NCBI GenBank assembly: GCA_033977485.1
Contig: CM066994.1
Span: forward strand, 44,975,155 to 45,039,154
Source: Hydrangea macrophylla
Lineage: Eukaryota > Streptophyta > Magnoliopsida > Cornales > Hydrangeaceae
DNA length: 64,000 bases
Reading direction: 5' to 3'
Shown: positions 1-11,752 of the stretch, in pieces
Position numbering within the stretch: position 1 is the stretch's first letter
How the letters are laid out: each line of letters opens with the position of its first letter
Notes under the pieces: generated by a model
Told to the model about the DNA's origin: nothing
Seen by the model: only the letters and a program-made list of their open reading frames with translations
The model's database searches: none
Made by a program: the position numbers and the translations under genes

Positions 1-38
1 CCTTCTTTGGTACCAACCACTTTCTTTTTTTAATATAC

Positions 39-86
<48 letters not shown>
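39..86. repeat. AT/GT compound microsatellite
   Basis: An uninterrupted run of AT dinucleotides passes directly into GT dinucleotides. It is a simple sequence repeat with no coding content, and its length is likely to vary between individuals. Confidence 0.95.
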
Positions 87-92
<6 letters not shown>

Positions 93-528
93 CATTATCT
101 CAGATTCTCAGGTCTTTTTGCAGGCTAGTTGGCGAAAAAAATTATTATTTTCTTATGTTGTTGATAGTAGATTCTCAGATTCTCAGCATTATCTCAGGTG
201 TTTTCCAAGTTTTGAATCCTAAATTAGTGTTCTTTCCAAATTTTGAATCTCAAATTGGTGTCCAAGTGGTTTGGGATTCAAAATTTGGGATGCATATCGT
301 CATTACTCGTTGTGATATAGTGTTTGGTATGTTGATTTACTAAGGGAATGATAATAAAAAGATGAAGGAAAAGCCGATCATAAAAAGATAAAGGTAAAGT
401 ATTTTATCATGCTCTCTCAATAAAGTAAAAATTAGGAACTTATTTTTGTTTAAATTAGTCACAAATAATCAAGAGAATGTGAAATTTTCATTTACAAAAG
501 CTTCATTTATGGTTTTTTTTTCTTGCGC
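87..528. other. AT-rich DNA, no gene seen
   Basis: Only short open frames without recognisable protein families occur here. The stretch ends in the Helitron-like terminus at 529-556 and may be the 3' part of that element, but no matching 5' TC end could be placed. Confidence 0.5.
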
Positions 529-556
529 CGTGCCCTTGGGCACGTGTCATTACTAG
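529..556 (+). mobile_element. Helitron 3' terminus (hairpin + CTAG)
   Basis: A perfect 7-bp stem with a TT loop (CGTGCCC-TT-GGGCACG, 529-544) is followed eight bases later by CTAG (553-556) and then T. A GC hairpin just before CTRR, with insertion between A and T, is the diagnostic 3' end of plant Helitrons. The 5' end was not found, so the extent is unknown. Confidence 0.6.
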
Positions 557-1301
557 TATGTATATATAATGGTCAACCATGTTTTCTGCTACTGCTTTTT
601 TTTTTTTTTAATTTGAATATCCATCTTTATGGTCAGCCTCGTTTGATTATTTGCTTTTTGAGTTTTTTTTAGAATTCTAACTTAATTCAAATAAGTTTTA
701 GCATGTATTGTGACCCGTTTTCTACTGGGTGTAACTTAATACACTAATTATATTTCGTATTACGTTTTCTCTTTTACGTTATGTTAGTCTTTTGCGTTTT
801 CACCATCATTCCTCCATTTTTTTTTTAATTAAAATTATGGTTTTATGTAAGTTGCTTTTGTAAAAGACTAGCTAATGCACCTTACACTAGACAAGCAAGT
901 GCCACTTTTGAAAAAAATCCCTCAAACACACTTTGCTTGAAGCATTGGAATCTTATAGAGGGCAGTGAAATCGATGAGTGATTTTTCAGATTCTTTGGTA
1001 GCTACTAATTTTGACTCAAGTACGAGCATATTAGTTCTCTTATTCTTACAAATTTCAACTGATTTCCGTTGCCGCCTCCTTGCCATAACCAATTTGATTT
1101 TTTTTTTCTTCACCTTGACTCTTTGTTCCGGGTTTTCGTTTGAGCAATAAAAAAAGAAAAGAAAAGAAAAGAAAAGAGCAGATCTGGTAGTTTCTCAAGT
1201 TCCGAAAGGAAATCCAGGGGCTTCGTTTTGGACTCAATTTGGAGGTACCTTTCCTGTGTTTACAAAACAATGTTTTCTTTTTTACCTTTTTTTTTTAATT
1301 A
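557..1301. other. AT-rich DNA, no gene seen
   Basis: Poly-T runs and short open frames only; the overlapping frames on both strands around 920-1270 show no recognisable domain. A GAAAA-type simple repeat lies near 1150-1175. Confidence 0.5.
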
Positions 1302-1593
1302 CTCCCTCCGTCCCATAATAAGTGTCCACTTCCTTTTTGCACAATGTTTATGAAAGTTGTATTATATTAATTTATTTGGTTCATTAAAGAGTCACTTTCC
1401 AATTTTACCCTTGGATGTGATGGGTGTTTGACTTTTTGCTTGTTTTGGGACCACAAATAAATGCTTCTTTGTCTTTATTATAAGGGTAGTTTTGGAAAAT
1501 AAGTAAAAGATATATGCCAATTTAGGAAGGTGGACACTTATTATGGGACATCCCAAAAAGGAAATGTGGACACTTATTATGGGACGGAGGGAG
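1302..1593. mobile_element. Stowaway MITE (Tc1/mariner type)
   Basis: The element starts CTCCCTCCGTCCC and ends in the exact reverse complement GGGACGGAGGGAG, with TA on both sides (1300-1301 and 1594-1595). The inverted match continues inward (CATAATAAGTGTCCACTT against its complement). This terminal motif and the TA duplication define the plant Stowaway family. It is 292 bp and non-coding, so it depends on a mariner-like transposase elsewhere. Confidence 0.95.
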
Positions 1594-1595
1594 TA

Positions 1596-2484
1596 TTATT
1601 TTTTATTTACCATTTGCTGATTTTCTTTTTCCTTCTTTTTTTTTTTTTTTGCAGATACTTTTTCATATCCGTGGTGAGAATAAGCAAAATTCATTTTATC
1701 TTTTTCTAATAGTTACATAAAAAAAATGAAGATACGACATTTGCTTTGTAATTTTGTAGAGCTTTTGGGAAATATTTTAGAGCTTTTGGGAATTTCTATT
1801 TAGCTCTATTCATTTCATTTCATTTCATTTGCTTTTTAGTCCAAGCCAGCGAGATATATATTGAGGAGAAACTTTTACAGGGATGGGACTGGTTGGTGTT
1901 TATGGCTACTGGAAGTGGCAAAATAGTGTGGTAAGCTTCTTGCTTCCTTTTTGCTGGAAGTGGCAAATCAGTTAATGAGATTTTCCTATGATAGTAATAG
2001 TATGTAATATGTATTTATTTTGATTACCATCTCAGCCACCATCCCCCCAGGACCCCTCTCATGTGTTTTCTTTCAAAATTTACATTGTAGTCTGTTCAAC
2101 ACATGGCTGTGTGTCTGTGTGTGGATGTGCTTTGTCTCAAACTGTCCATTGGTTTATTGCCCAAATTGTCCATTGCTTTTTCTAGATTTAGAATTAATGT
2201 AGTTTTTTTTTTAAATGTTTTGAGTAGAAAATAGGTTTTTTTTTTCCTTTTTTTTTTCTTAGCCACTAATTTTTAACATGTTTGCCATTTTTTGGCTACA
2301 AGATTGCTTGCACATTTCAGTTGGATTAATTGATTTGGGTACTAAAGCTAAGACTCTAATTGAATTTGTGCATCAAATAATCAACTTTTTTTTCACTGAT
2401 CATTCTTTCCTTCTCCTTTATTTTTTCTCTATCTCTTTTTTCATTTCTTGATCATTTAATTAACTTCATATTTGCATATGATAG
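1596..2484. other. AT-rich DNA, no gene seen
   Basis: Holds poly-T tracts and a short CATTT microsatellite near 1810-1830. No supported gene on either strand. Confidence 0.5.
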
Positions 2485-2602
2485 CAATGGCGGTGGAGGG
2501 CATTACGGTGAAGAACCTGAGCGAAAAGATGAAAATTGCAGGCTTTTGAGGAGGGAATTAGTGATCTCACAGTGATGTGCACCCAAGCTTTCAGTTCTCA
2601 AG
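2485..2602 (+). pseudogene. Exon-like gene fragment, family not recognised
   Basis: An AG acceptor-like site (2483-2484) precedes ATG at 2487 and a reading frame starting MAVEGITVKNLSEKMKIAGF. A one-base excess in a T run (around 2543-2547) then forces a stop; skipping it continues as EEGISDLTVMCTQAFSSQ up to an AAG|GTAACA donor-like site at 2602. GC content and codon-like structure stand out from the AT-rich surroundings. It lies between two Helitron 3' ends, a class known to capture gene fragments, so a captured and broken exon is plausible. I do not recognise the parent gene. Confidence 0.35.
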
Positions 2603-3350
2603 GTAACATTGATTACACGTATAAAAATTGATTACACGTATGACAGATAATGTTGATTACGCTGAAATAGAGTTCTTTTTTATAAGATCATCTGCAAAAT
2701 AGTCAAGTAATTTCTATCAGCTTACTCTACTATTCTGTCTCAGGCTATGGTTGATCGGTTCTTGGAGCCTCTGGCATTGTTTTTTCGGAATTGCCCTTAC
2801 CAAAGGAGGGTCTTTTGTTAAAAGGAATTGGGCATTTTTTAAATGAGTTTAAGAGTATGTGGTAAGTTGATTTTGGCAATTTCTTTAAGTGTGTCAATGT
2901 GGTTCGAATTTGACTGCAATAGCATTGGGATTGTCTGTATAATAGTACCATGGTTTTATTAGTGTTGTGGGGTTTGAGTGACTAATTTTAAGGCCATATT
3001 ATGTTTTTGGTTAATGGTCAACTGTAAAATGCATTACTTGGTTCCACAATAAGGAATGAAACTCAAAACAATCCATTTATTAGGAAAGCGACTCAAATTG
3101 TCAATGTGGTTCAAATGGGAGGAAAGTCAAGTAAAACCTTATTGTAGAAGAATATGTTTGCATCTGTATTTCATGGCCTGTTTTCTCAATACATTCACTA
3201 GAAATTTGGAGTTCTATGCAACCTGTTAAAGGGAAGGATCTGCATTATTATTGTTGAATTTTATGGTGACTTTCCTAATAATAATCTGTTTGGATGGTTT
3301 TCTTGGACAAAATCACTTGTAATATCTTATCTTCTATTTTTTTTCCCCTC
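2603..3350. other. AT-rich DNA, no gene seen
   Basis: Possibly the rest of a Helitron body ending at 3380. The frame on the minus strand at 2745-2951 shows no domain. Confidence 0.4.
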
Positions 3351-3380
3351 ACCGTGGCCACGGGCACGGGCAATTTCTAG
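3351..3380 (+). mobile_element. Second Helitron 3' terminus
   Basis: A palindrome CCGTGGCCACGG (3353-3364) and a GC-rich stretch are followed by CTAG (3377-3380) and then T, the same arrangement as at 529-556. This again fits a Helitron 3' end. The 5' end is unknown, so the element could contain the exon-like fragment near 2.5 kb. Confidence 0.55.
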
Positions 3381-3890
3381 TATATATATATATATGGGAT
3401 GGTAGTTGAGGTCTAGTTATTATTGTATTGTAATTACAATTTTTTGGGATGCTTGATAAACAAACGGAATTCTGTCGGATTTTTGATCGAAAATGTGTCT
3501 ATTGTATATTTCATCCTTTATTATTTTCTTAATGACCAAAATTTTCTTATCAACGTATAATTAATGTTTTCCATATATTTGTGTTGCAGATTCTCTATGG
3601 ACATGGTTGATTTCCGAATGCTTAACTATGTGTTTTTTTTAATTACATGGACACTATGTATTAGTTTCTATTAGTTTTGAACAGGAACAAAATGTAAGTG
3701 TATTTTGTGGTTTGTATTAATTTTGACATGAACAATAATGAATAATTGTATTTTGTGATTTTTATTAGTGTTGAACATGATTCTGTAATGATATTTAATT
3801 TGTGGTCTATTATTGTTTGTTGGATGTATAAACAGGAACAAGAATATGAAATTACGTACATATTTTTATTTTTTAAAAAATAGTTTTGGC
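3381..3890. other. AT-rich DNA, no gene seen
   Basis: The minus-strand frame here (139 codons, to 4080) is low-complexity and runs into the repeat that follows, so it is not called as a gene. Confidence 0.45.
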
Positions 3891-4330
3891 AGTGAAATAT
3901 TTCGTCGCTAAAGGTTTTACTAATAGTATTTTTGACTACCTTTAGCGAGGAAATATTTTGTTGCAAATGATACAATACATGAAAATTTAGAAGACTTTTC
4001 GCGAGGAAACACTTAATTATGGCGAGGAAATATTTGTCGCTAAAACCTTTCAATGGCGAGGAAAAATTATTTCCTCGCAAAATGCTACAAAATAATGGAA
4101 ATTTGTAGACTTTTAGCGAGGAAATATTTGGTTATGGCGAGGAAACATTTTGTCGCTAAACTTTTCCAATGGCGAGGAAAGTAAATTTCCTCGCCAACAC
4201 CCCTTTAACGACAACACTACTACGAGGAATGTTAGCGAGGAATTTGTTCCTCGCTAAAGCTTTTAGCGAGGAAATTATGGCTTTTTGCGAGGAAATGGAT
4301 TCTTCGCTAAAGCCAATTTTTGTTGTAGTG
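3891..4330 (+). mobile_element. CACTA-like element end with subterminal repeats
   Basis: At least eight copies of TTTAGCGAGGAAAT-like motifs occur in both orientations, many paired as short hairpins. The segment ends AATTTTTGTTGTAGTG at 4330, whose complement begins CACTACAAC, the terminal signature of plant CACTA (CMC) elements, which carry such subterminal arrays. A matching left terminus was not found, so this is a truncated or non-autonomous copy. Confidence 0.5.
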
Positions 4331-4639
4331 TTCTGAGAGGCGACTTTGAAAAAATTGGGAATTGTGCTTTAAAAAGGACATTTTAGGCTTCGAGAACACT
4401 TTCCAAAGTCTGATCTTTTGATTGTGTAGAATCCAGTACCTTTCATAAGGTACTTTTCATCATTGAATTCTTCAAGTGGTTGTCCACCCTAAATACTATG
4501 AGTGTGGTCAAAATTGGGTATCTATAGTTTTCCCATCTTTTGCAAAACTTGTTAGAGCAATGTGTACAGCAATGTGTATCTACATCTCTCTCTCACAGAT
4601 GACAATTTTAGTTTTTGATTATCTTATTTTTATGCAATG
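4331..4639. other. AT-rich DNA, no gene seen
   Basis: No open frame, tRNA or clear repeat boundary could be supported. Confidence 0.45.
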
Positions 4640-4912
4640 TTAATGATTCAGGTTTCTTGATGGAAAGGGTTTTAAACAAGTCTTATTCTCAATAGGTCTT
4701 ATGCTAAACTTTGCTCTTGATAATTCTTAAACTCGCCTCAATTTGAAACTCGACTATCTTAATCCTTTCACAATCTTAGATTTGACCTAATCTTATTCTA
4801 GTTGTGATCTTATACTTGACGCAATCTTAAACTTGACCTAACCCTGTCACTGTCTTAATATTTATGCAATCTTCTAGTTGACTTAATCCTGTCAATATCT
4901 TAAAATTGATAT
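4640..4912. repeat. Degenerate CTTAAACTYGA array, left part
   Basis: Variants of the unit ATCTTAAACTTGAC recur every 15-30 bases. The same array resumes at 8257 after the solo LTR, so it was one array split by that insertion. Confidence 0.7.
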
Positions 4913-7900
4913 TATAGACACCCCATTTTGTCGACTATCAGATTTAGGAGACCTATAGCTTGGTGATTCACAATGATCAAAAAAGACTCAAAAAGGACTC
5001 TCGAAAGTTAGTTCTATCTCTCAAAATACTCAGAAAGTGGTACAAATGACTAAAATGGCCATGAAACCTCTAATACTCCCAGATTTGGACCAAAAGTTCT
5101 GAAAACATGCTATGTCATAGGAAAAGTAATAAAATGGGTTTCGAGGCAAAAACAGATAAAATTGTCAGCTCCCAGGGACCCCCAGAAGTCCCGAAAGTTC
5201 CTGGAAAGTCCCCGTTGACTGGCTTGACCCAAGTTTGACCAGGGTTTGACCGAAATCATCCGAACTCCCTCGAAAGTTCCAAGATCATCCTAGATTATAT
5301 GAAAATTACTACAATAAGTTTTAAAAGAAAATCAAGAGAAAACGTCAGCTCCTGGGAGCTCCGAGAGGTCCTTATAACTTTCTGGAGATCCCAAGTTTAA
5401 TCGATTTGACCTAAAAGTTGACTTTAAAACCGGAGCACCGTATCATTTTTGAAACATTTTTCATGGATACTAGAGGTCAATAGCTTTCTAATGGTATATC
5501 GCACATGATTTTCAGATTTAAAACGGATTTATTACGAATTTCTAAAGGTGAAAAAGGTGATCAAATCTGCTTTTATCGCGAATGCCGCAAAACTTTTCAA
5601 AGTGACCTATTTCAAAAAAACTTTTCATGGAAAGTAGACTCCATTACCTATCTAACGGTATATCGCAAGCTCAGTTTGGAGTTTGTATGCATTTTCTGTG
5701 AATTTCGGACGAAATAGTGCCTTTTCGCCAACACCGGATACTCTGTGGGTCTAAACTTAATAATCTGGGCATCTGAGAAGCAGTGCCTGCATTTTCTATG
5801 AATTTCGGACGAAATAGGGCCTTTTCGCAAACCTCGGATACTATGGAGGTCTAAACTTAATAATCTGGGCATCTGAGAAGCAGTGCCACCGTGGCACTGG
5901 CACAGTGCCGCCGCAGCACAGGCCCAGTGCCGCCGCAATACTCTCCCTTAGAAGCCCATATTTTGTAATTTTGTTTTGTGGCCCCAAATTGAATAATTGA
6001 AAACCAAAATGACATAATATTATGTTCACAGATGTTGGGACCAATGAGAGCACTTTTTAAATCACAAACTCCCCCCAAATTGGCCTATATAAACCCCCCT
6101 TGACTTCTCATTTTGGGTGTGGCAATTGCAAGTTTAGAAAAGTTTTAGAGAAAAAGTTATAGAGATAAGGTTAGAATAGAGAGAAAAGAAGCTTCCTTCT
6201 TTGATTTCTCAACAAGAAAGTGAGTTCCCAACCTTGTTTTTACTTCATTACTTCTCTTTACTTCACATTCAATACACCCAACTACCATTTTTGTGAGCAT
6301 TTATGAGATTGGAAGCTACTTCCATGTCTAAAGTCACTATATATGAGTGAAACACCAAGCTACAAGTCCAATATCTCAATGACTATCAACTCTTGATTGT
6401 TATTTACTTACTTGTTTATATATATGTTCATCTCTCCCTATCTCATTTCTTTTTTATTTTACTTTCATTACTTACTCGTTCATCATCATCTAGATGATGA
6501 CATGCTATTTGAGGTGAGTGAATCCTTATGGATAGTAGTTCTTGACCTCAAAAACATGTTTGATAGATAATGATTCTAACTTCCATACATCTCTATGTAT
6601 TCTTGAAGTTATTTCCAAAAGGAAAATAACGCTCTCCAACAATCTTGGAAGTTCTTGAAGTGAGTTTGATGTTGATATTCCAAGTGGTTGTAATCATCTT
6701 TTAGTGTTGGAAATGCGTTTTCAAAAACCCCTCTAAAACCTCAACATTTGGATTCTAAGAAAATAATCTTTGTTTTCTAAAAAAAATCTCTAAAACAGTG
6801 AGTCATCCAACTTTAAAATAACATTCTGAGTTCAATGCTCAAAGGATGACCATGAGACCACTTGGAAAGTCATCCTAACTCATTCGAGAACACCTATGAT
6901 TTTTGGTTTGACTTGAAAACATTTTGAAGTGTCCTATATTGACCCAAACATTCCTTCCAGACATTCTGTTTTTCTGTCACAGTAGCTTTGGTAGACTTCC
7001 AACTTGTTTTCTCAGAAAACCTTTACAAAAGGGGTGGTCCCAACTCATTTTTTCCTTGAACTTCAATGTGTTGGGGAACTTTTTGTATAATATGGGCTTC
7101 CAAATGTTTTGTTTTCATTTGTTCTAGATTTTCTACATTTCAGTCGAAAGTACGGACTCTATTTCTGAGCAACCTCTCTTGTTCATATGATTTCTCTCAA
7201 TCTATAATCGTTATTGTAGTTTGGCTTGTTGATATGTGTACTAGACACAATGAGGATGATCTCCGTAAAAAAGTATGACTTTAAAACATTTCTAACCTCA
7301 CTTTTCCATTTTTATAAAATCATCTCACTGTTTTGTCCACTATTCACAGCAAGCATGTTTTAACTTTGGTTCTTTGATTAGATGTTTGCATGCATCCCAA
7401 ATTAGCTCATCTCTTAGGAAGTAGTTCACACTACTTTATACACATCCTATAATAACATCCTTCATTCATTCATGCATATTTTAGATTTCTAAGTCACTTT
7501 AGAAGGTCTATGCACACAAACACACTACAACCGCACATTCTAGGATCATACATTACATCCATGAAAGATTTGGGGGTTTTGTGACTCCTAATCTAAGAAG
7601 ATTATAAGGAATGAACTTGATTATACGTTCATACTTCCCCTCGATCTAATCTTCCTTTTTTATCCGTCCCGGGAATTGAGAGGTCTTCTTTTCTCAAAGA
7701 ATAACATGCATCATTCTAGCTTGCTAAGCATATTTTGATTTTTTTAATTATTGGTTTCAAGAACAACTCATGTCCTCCTTCTAGACTAGGAAAACTTGAT
7801 TTTGATATGTGATTAGACGATTTTTCCTAGGTTTGTTTGTGTGATCTTTCATCTTTGCATTGTGTGATACTTGGTTAGATCTTATAAATGATATATTATC

Positions 7901-8256
7901 TATTGATCTTCCATTTCAAGATTCTTATGAAATGTAATATACTATCATAGTATTAATTGTTGAACCAAACATAGTATAAGATGATTATTGGATGCTAATT
8001 GAGGCCCGTTGAGAGACGGGGCGAGTTGAAGGTGTTTTAGTCATGACAAAGGCTCCTTCCTCTCTCGTACCAAAACCCCAAGCTAAGTTCTTTGGTTATG
8101 AAGGACCGGTGCCCTTTATCCGTTTGGGTGAGTCAAAATTAGGTTTCTTAGTTCCTTAAAGACCAAGTGGCGACTCTGTATCTGTTTTCAATAGACATTT
8201 TTCTAAATCAAATTTCTATTTCAAAACAAAAGGAAAACCAATTCCGGGTGTCCACA
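4913..8256 (+). mobile_element. Solo LTR of a Tat-type Ty3/gypsy element
   Basis: The segment starts TATAGACACCCC (the 5' LTR at 30913 starts TGTAGACACCCC, so one G-to-A change) and ends GTGTCCACA (5' LTR: GATATCCACA). Flanks GATAT (4908-4912) and GATAC (8257-8261) form a 5-bp target duplication with one mismatch. It shares landmarks with the 5' LTR: a GC-rich AGTGCCG cluster (5880-5937), GGCCTATATAAA (TATA at 6086-6093), GGTGTTTTAGTC and GTGGCGACTCT near the end. At 3,344 bp it matches the 3,376-bp LTR in length but is clearly diverged. No internal region remains, as expected after LTR-LTR recombination. Confidence 0.85.
5880..6093 (+). promoter_or_regulatory. LTR promoter region: AGTGCCG cluster and TATA box
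   Basis: A GC-rich run with repeated AGTGCCG and GTGGCAC motifs is followed about 150 bp later by TATATAAA at 6086-6093 in the context GGCCTATATAAA. The arrangement parallels 31417-31630 in the 5' LTR. Promoter role is inferred from position and the TATA box. Confidence 0.6.
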
Positions 8257-8880
8257 GATACCATCTTAAGCTTGATATAGTCTTAAACTCGATACGATCT
8301 TAATCTTAACCAAATCTTAAACTTGACATAGCCTTAAATTCAATTTAGTTTTAAACTCAATATGATCTTAATCTCTTACTCTCGACATAATCTTAATATC
8401 GACAAACTCTTAATTAAACTCGATGGTCCCTTAATCTAGACAATCTATTATTCTCAATGCAATCTTAAACTTGATGCTATCTTACTTTCGACAAATTCGT
8501 AATCTCGATATATTCTTAATCTTGACAAATTCTTATGCTCAACAAAATCTTAATCTCAACACAATCTTGTATTCGACAAACTCTTAAATTCGACACCTTA
8601 TCAATCTTGAAAAACCCTTAAACTCGGTACTATCTTTAAACTTGATAAAATCTTAAACTCGATAGTTTCTTAACTTCGGACATTATCTTTGTCTTATACT
8701 CGATATGATCTCAAACTCAATATGATCTTAAACTTGATACAAATCTTAAACTCAATACAATCTTAATCTCGATGTTATCTTAAACTTTATACAATCTATA
8801 ACCCGATATGATCTTAAACTCGTCCTAATCTTAATTTCGATTCAATCTTAATCTCGATATTCTTAAACTCAAATTATGCT
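8257..8880 (-). repeat. Degenerate CTTAAACTCGAT array, right part
   Basis: Dozens of variants of AATCTTAAACTCGAT at irregular spacing continue the array at 4640-4912. On the minus strand it directly follows the relic of a Tat post-pol region (8881-9065). It therefore occupies the place where Tat elements keep their 3' tandem repeats. Confidence 0.65.
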
Positions 8881-9065
8881 TATGGACCGAGAACCAAATG
8901 ATGCTCGCCTACTTATCCCTATGTGGGAGTCAGGTCCAACAATAGTTTAACCAAGGCTTGAAAGAAACTGCTAAATCATTGCAAGGGTAGTGCCTGAACC
9001 GAGTAGGTTGCCTACGCATCCCTAACTAGAAACTAGGTCAAAAGTAGGTCAAGTACTCTAGAGGT
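8881..9065 (-). mobile_element. Relic of a Tat element post-pol region, reversed
   Basis: On the minus strand this reads GTAGGCAACCTACTCGGTT and GGGATAAGTAGGCGAG-like text, matching 45305-45420 just after pol in the large element (GTAGGCAACCTGCTCGGTT; GGGATAAGTAGGCGGG). No pol remains. With the neighbouring tandem array it forms a reversed 3' fragment of an older related element. Confidence 0.6.
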
Positions 9066-9163
9066 TTTTAAAGAACAAGGCTTCAAGAATTGCTGGGATT
9101 TTTTAGGCATGTTACCATGTGGGTCCAATATAGACTAATTTTCTAATACAGGTCACTTGTTGT

Positions 9164-9345
9164 TAGGGGTGAAATCTGTTTGGTTTAGTCAGTTTTGGGG
9201 GGATTTTTCCCCGATTGATTGGTTCGGTTTTTTTTATTTTAGGCTTAATTTTTGGTTCGGGTTTCAATTTTACACTACCCCTAACTTATGAAAACCGACC
9301 AAACCGATCGGTTCGATTCGGTGGTTCAGTTTTCTTATACCCCTA
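9164..9345. mobile_element. hAT-type MITE (182 bp)
   Basis: The ends are TAGGGGTG and ACCCCTA, with a GGTTCGGTTTT-rich and AAACCGAACC-like interior typical of this common plant hAT MITE. Flanks CTTGTTGT (9156-9163) and CTTGTGGT (9346-9353) form an 8-bp duplication with one mismatch. It is non-coding and non-autonomous. Confidence 0.8.
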
Positions 9346-9353
9346 CTTGTGGT

Positions 9354-10697
9354 AGACTTTGAAGTTGTACAATGGAGAATCCCCATCCAATCCGTGGCGG
9401 TTTATGGCAACCTCGCCTTCTTTTCTACCACCACCCACCCACTTGTTGGGATTGTGCCCTCAAACCCGGTCTTTATGTATATGACATTTGGCGTTTTATA
9501 CATGGATATCATTTATACATTTCATTGTGTACGTTTTATGAGATGATTATTGGTAATCCTTAAGTATCATAGTAGCTAATTCATGTGTGTATGAGATACA
9601 TACAAGTGAGATACGAATTACTATTCTTTGATACATAGAACTTGTCATAGTGGATGATGAGACTGGATATCTTATCAGGTAAACACTGTAGCATGATTAA
9701 CTACCATTGGATGGAGTGATGAATCTCAATCACTAGAGTATGAATCTTGGTTAATATGCTAGTATTTATAGTGCATTAACAAACCATGAGATTCCTATTG
9801 ACATATTAAATTGTCAACAAGCGATTAGAACTCATAACTTGTATAAGGTACGAGCTCTCAATCTTGAGACAATTATGGACATAGACTATGGATGTGGCTG
9901 CTTTGACTTATAAATTGGTGAGGTCTTGCAAGATTAACACCTGGATATCTTGGGTATGTCATATTCATAGAGTTGTGAACATATATTGTAAAGATAGAAT
10001 CTACCCTCTGATAAAGAGTAAGCATTCCCTTGATAATATTACTAAGTTGATTACTGAGAACTGCAGATAAGTAGTTATCAACAAGTTTGGTAATCATGGG
10101 AGATGAATGAGACTCAAAAAATGGAAGGGTATGTTGTGAGCTAGGTCAATTAGTAAGTAGTAAGGGATTAGGTTGTGAGCTAGGTCAATTAGGTAGACTT
10201 TGTGAAAGATTAAGCTAAAATATAATAAATGAATAAATAAAAAGAGATTATTATTGACACTCTATGGATGAACCACTGTACTCTACAAATGCGTTGACTA
10301 TATGGTGTACAAATAGTATATACCACGGAATGGATTAGTTCAATTTTGGAGTAGGATTAGCAATTCCCTAAATATATATATAATTCTAAAAAATTTACAC
10401 TGGGCTACAGTAGACTGAGCCTACTCCCTAGGTCCTCCCTTGTTCGCACATGCAAGAGCCGAGAACATAGCATCAGCCCCCAAAAACATCGCTATAATAG
10501 AGTGCGACAAGTGGTGCGATTGGCAAAATGATATCTTGACACCACATTTGGTATTATCAAATTATAGCACCACCTGGTACTCTAGTGGAGTGATGCTTTT
10601 GGGTGCTATATATGCTAGAATTTGACCTTCTCAATCTATAGCATAACTGTTGCTACCCATTGAAGTGGTGTTTTGGGAGAAGTTATCTAATGAGTTT
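9354..10697. other. Non-coding, possible old LTR relic
   Basis: A TGTTGGGATTGTGCCCTC stretch at 9444 resembles the start of a plant copia-type LTR, and the following AT-rich kilobase would fit its interior, but no second end or target duplication was found. Open frames of 60-80 codons show no domain. Confidence 0.3.
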
Positions 10698-10705
10698 GTC
10701 ACAAG

Positions 10706-11335
10706 CAGGGGCGGAGCCAGGAAGTTGTACTTGGGGGGGCCGAATACACGGTCCCTATGTTTGCTTGTAAAATGGCCAAAACGGGGTTTGGGGGCAACGC
10801 CCCCAAGGCGAATTTTTTTTGGGTACTTTATACTTTTTTTAGGTTTATTTGTGCATATTGTCACTTTTTTTTTTATAGTAAAGTCTGATCACATACTATA
10901 ATTCATAAAGCTTGGACCGATGTTAAATCAATTTGGCTTTGAGTTAAACTGAGAAGTGAAAAAAAATCAATGTGTTGGGCCAAATATTTAGAGTGAGTTA
11001 AATTAAAATTGATCAATATTAGTTCAGTTTCTCTTTATTTAGAATTTATAACTTCATTAATGGTTAAGGGTGGATTAGGTAACAATTAGTGTTACAATGT
11101 GTATATTAATTAGCACGGACCATTATGTAAAAGTTATTATATTGAAGGGGCCAATATGTAAGTAAATTTCAAAACTTTACAGTAATCATAAATACCCTAC
11201 TCATTCAATTTTTTTGCAGGGGCCAACTATATGTAACATATATAATAATCACAAATTTATAGGGTAAAAAAACAAATTTTACAAAATCATGCAGGGGCCA
11301 TGGCCCCTGCTAGTCTCCACTATGCTCCGCCCCTG
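10706..11335. mobile_element. hAT-type non-autonomous element (630 bp)
   Basis: It begins CAGGGGCGGAGCCAGG and ends TATGCTCCGCCCCTG, inverted repeats typical of plant hAT elements. A perfect 8-bp duplication GTCACAAG flanks it at 10698-10705 and 11336-11343. No transposase is encoded. It lies about 0.4 kb upstream of the acyltransferase start, so it could affect that promoter. Confidence 0.95.
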
Positions 11336-11343
11336 GTCACAAG

Positions 11344-11752
11344 GTGTGACAGTCTATTGTGGACCGTCAATCTGATGGGCCCTACAGTGATCAACGGCCA
11401 GCAGTAGACTATCCCACCAAGTGACGGGGTGTTATATATACTTAATTTAGTATTTTGTTTGGAATGTATAATTTGAGCACATGTACGTGCTAATTAAAAC
11501 AAGATTTCAACTCCGTAGTTATGCCAAAATGTAGATTTGACATCTCTAAAGCAACAGTTACCGTTGAAGAAGCTCTAAAGGTGATTTTCTTATGGTGGTC
11601 CAACACTACATAATAATTTCTCCTCTCAGTTTACCCAAAAAAAAAAAAACACCCACTGGGTACAATAGCTACAAGACAAATCCAAGTCCCAAAATAAATC
11701 CTATATAGCAAACCTCGTTATGCTGCACCAGCACCATATTGTTCAGCTTGCT
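11344..11752 (+). promoter_or_regulatory. Upstream region of the acyltransferase gene
   Basis: About 410 bp separate the hAT element from the start codon. A TATATAG at 11703-11709 sits 44 bp before the ATG, which would leave a very short leader, so its use as the TATA box is uncertain. No other known element was recognised. Confidence 0.35.

Noticed and set aside
3661..4080. Minus-strand frame of 139 codons
   Set aside because: Low-complexity, Asn/Ser/Ile-rich, and half of it lies in the CACTA-like subterminal repeats. No domain or splice context.
9444..10600. Full copia LTR
   Set aside because: Only a start-like motif was found; no end, no target duplication and no partner.
11720..11752. 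Upstream in-frame ATG for the acyltransferase
   Set aside because: It adds [11 protein letters not shown], which is not typical of the family; the next ATG gives the usual MASPS-type N-terminus.
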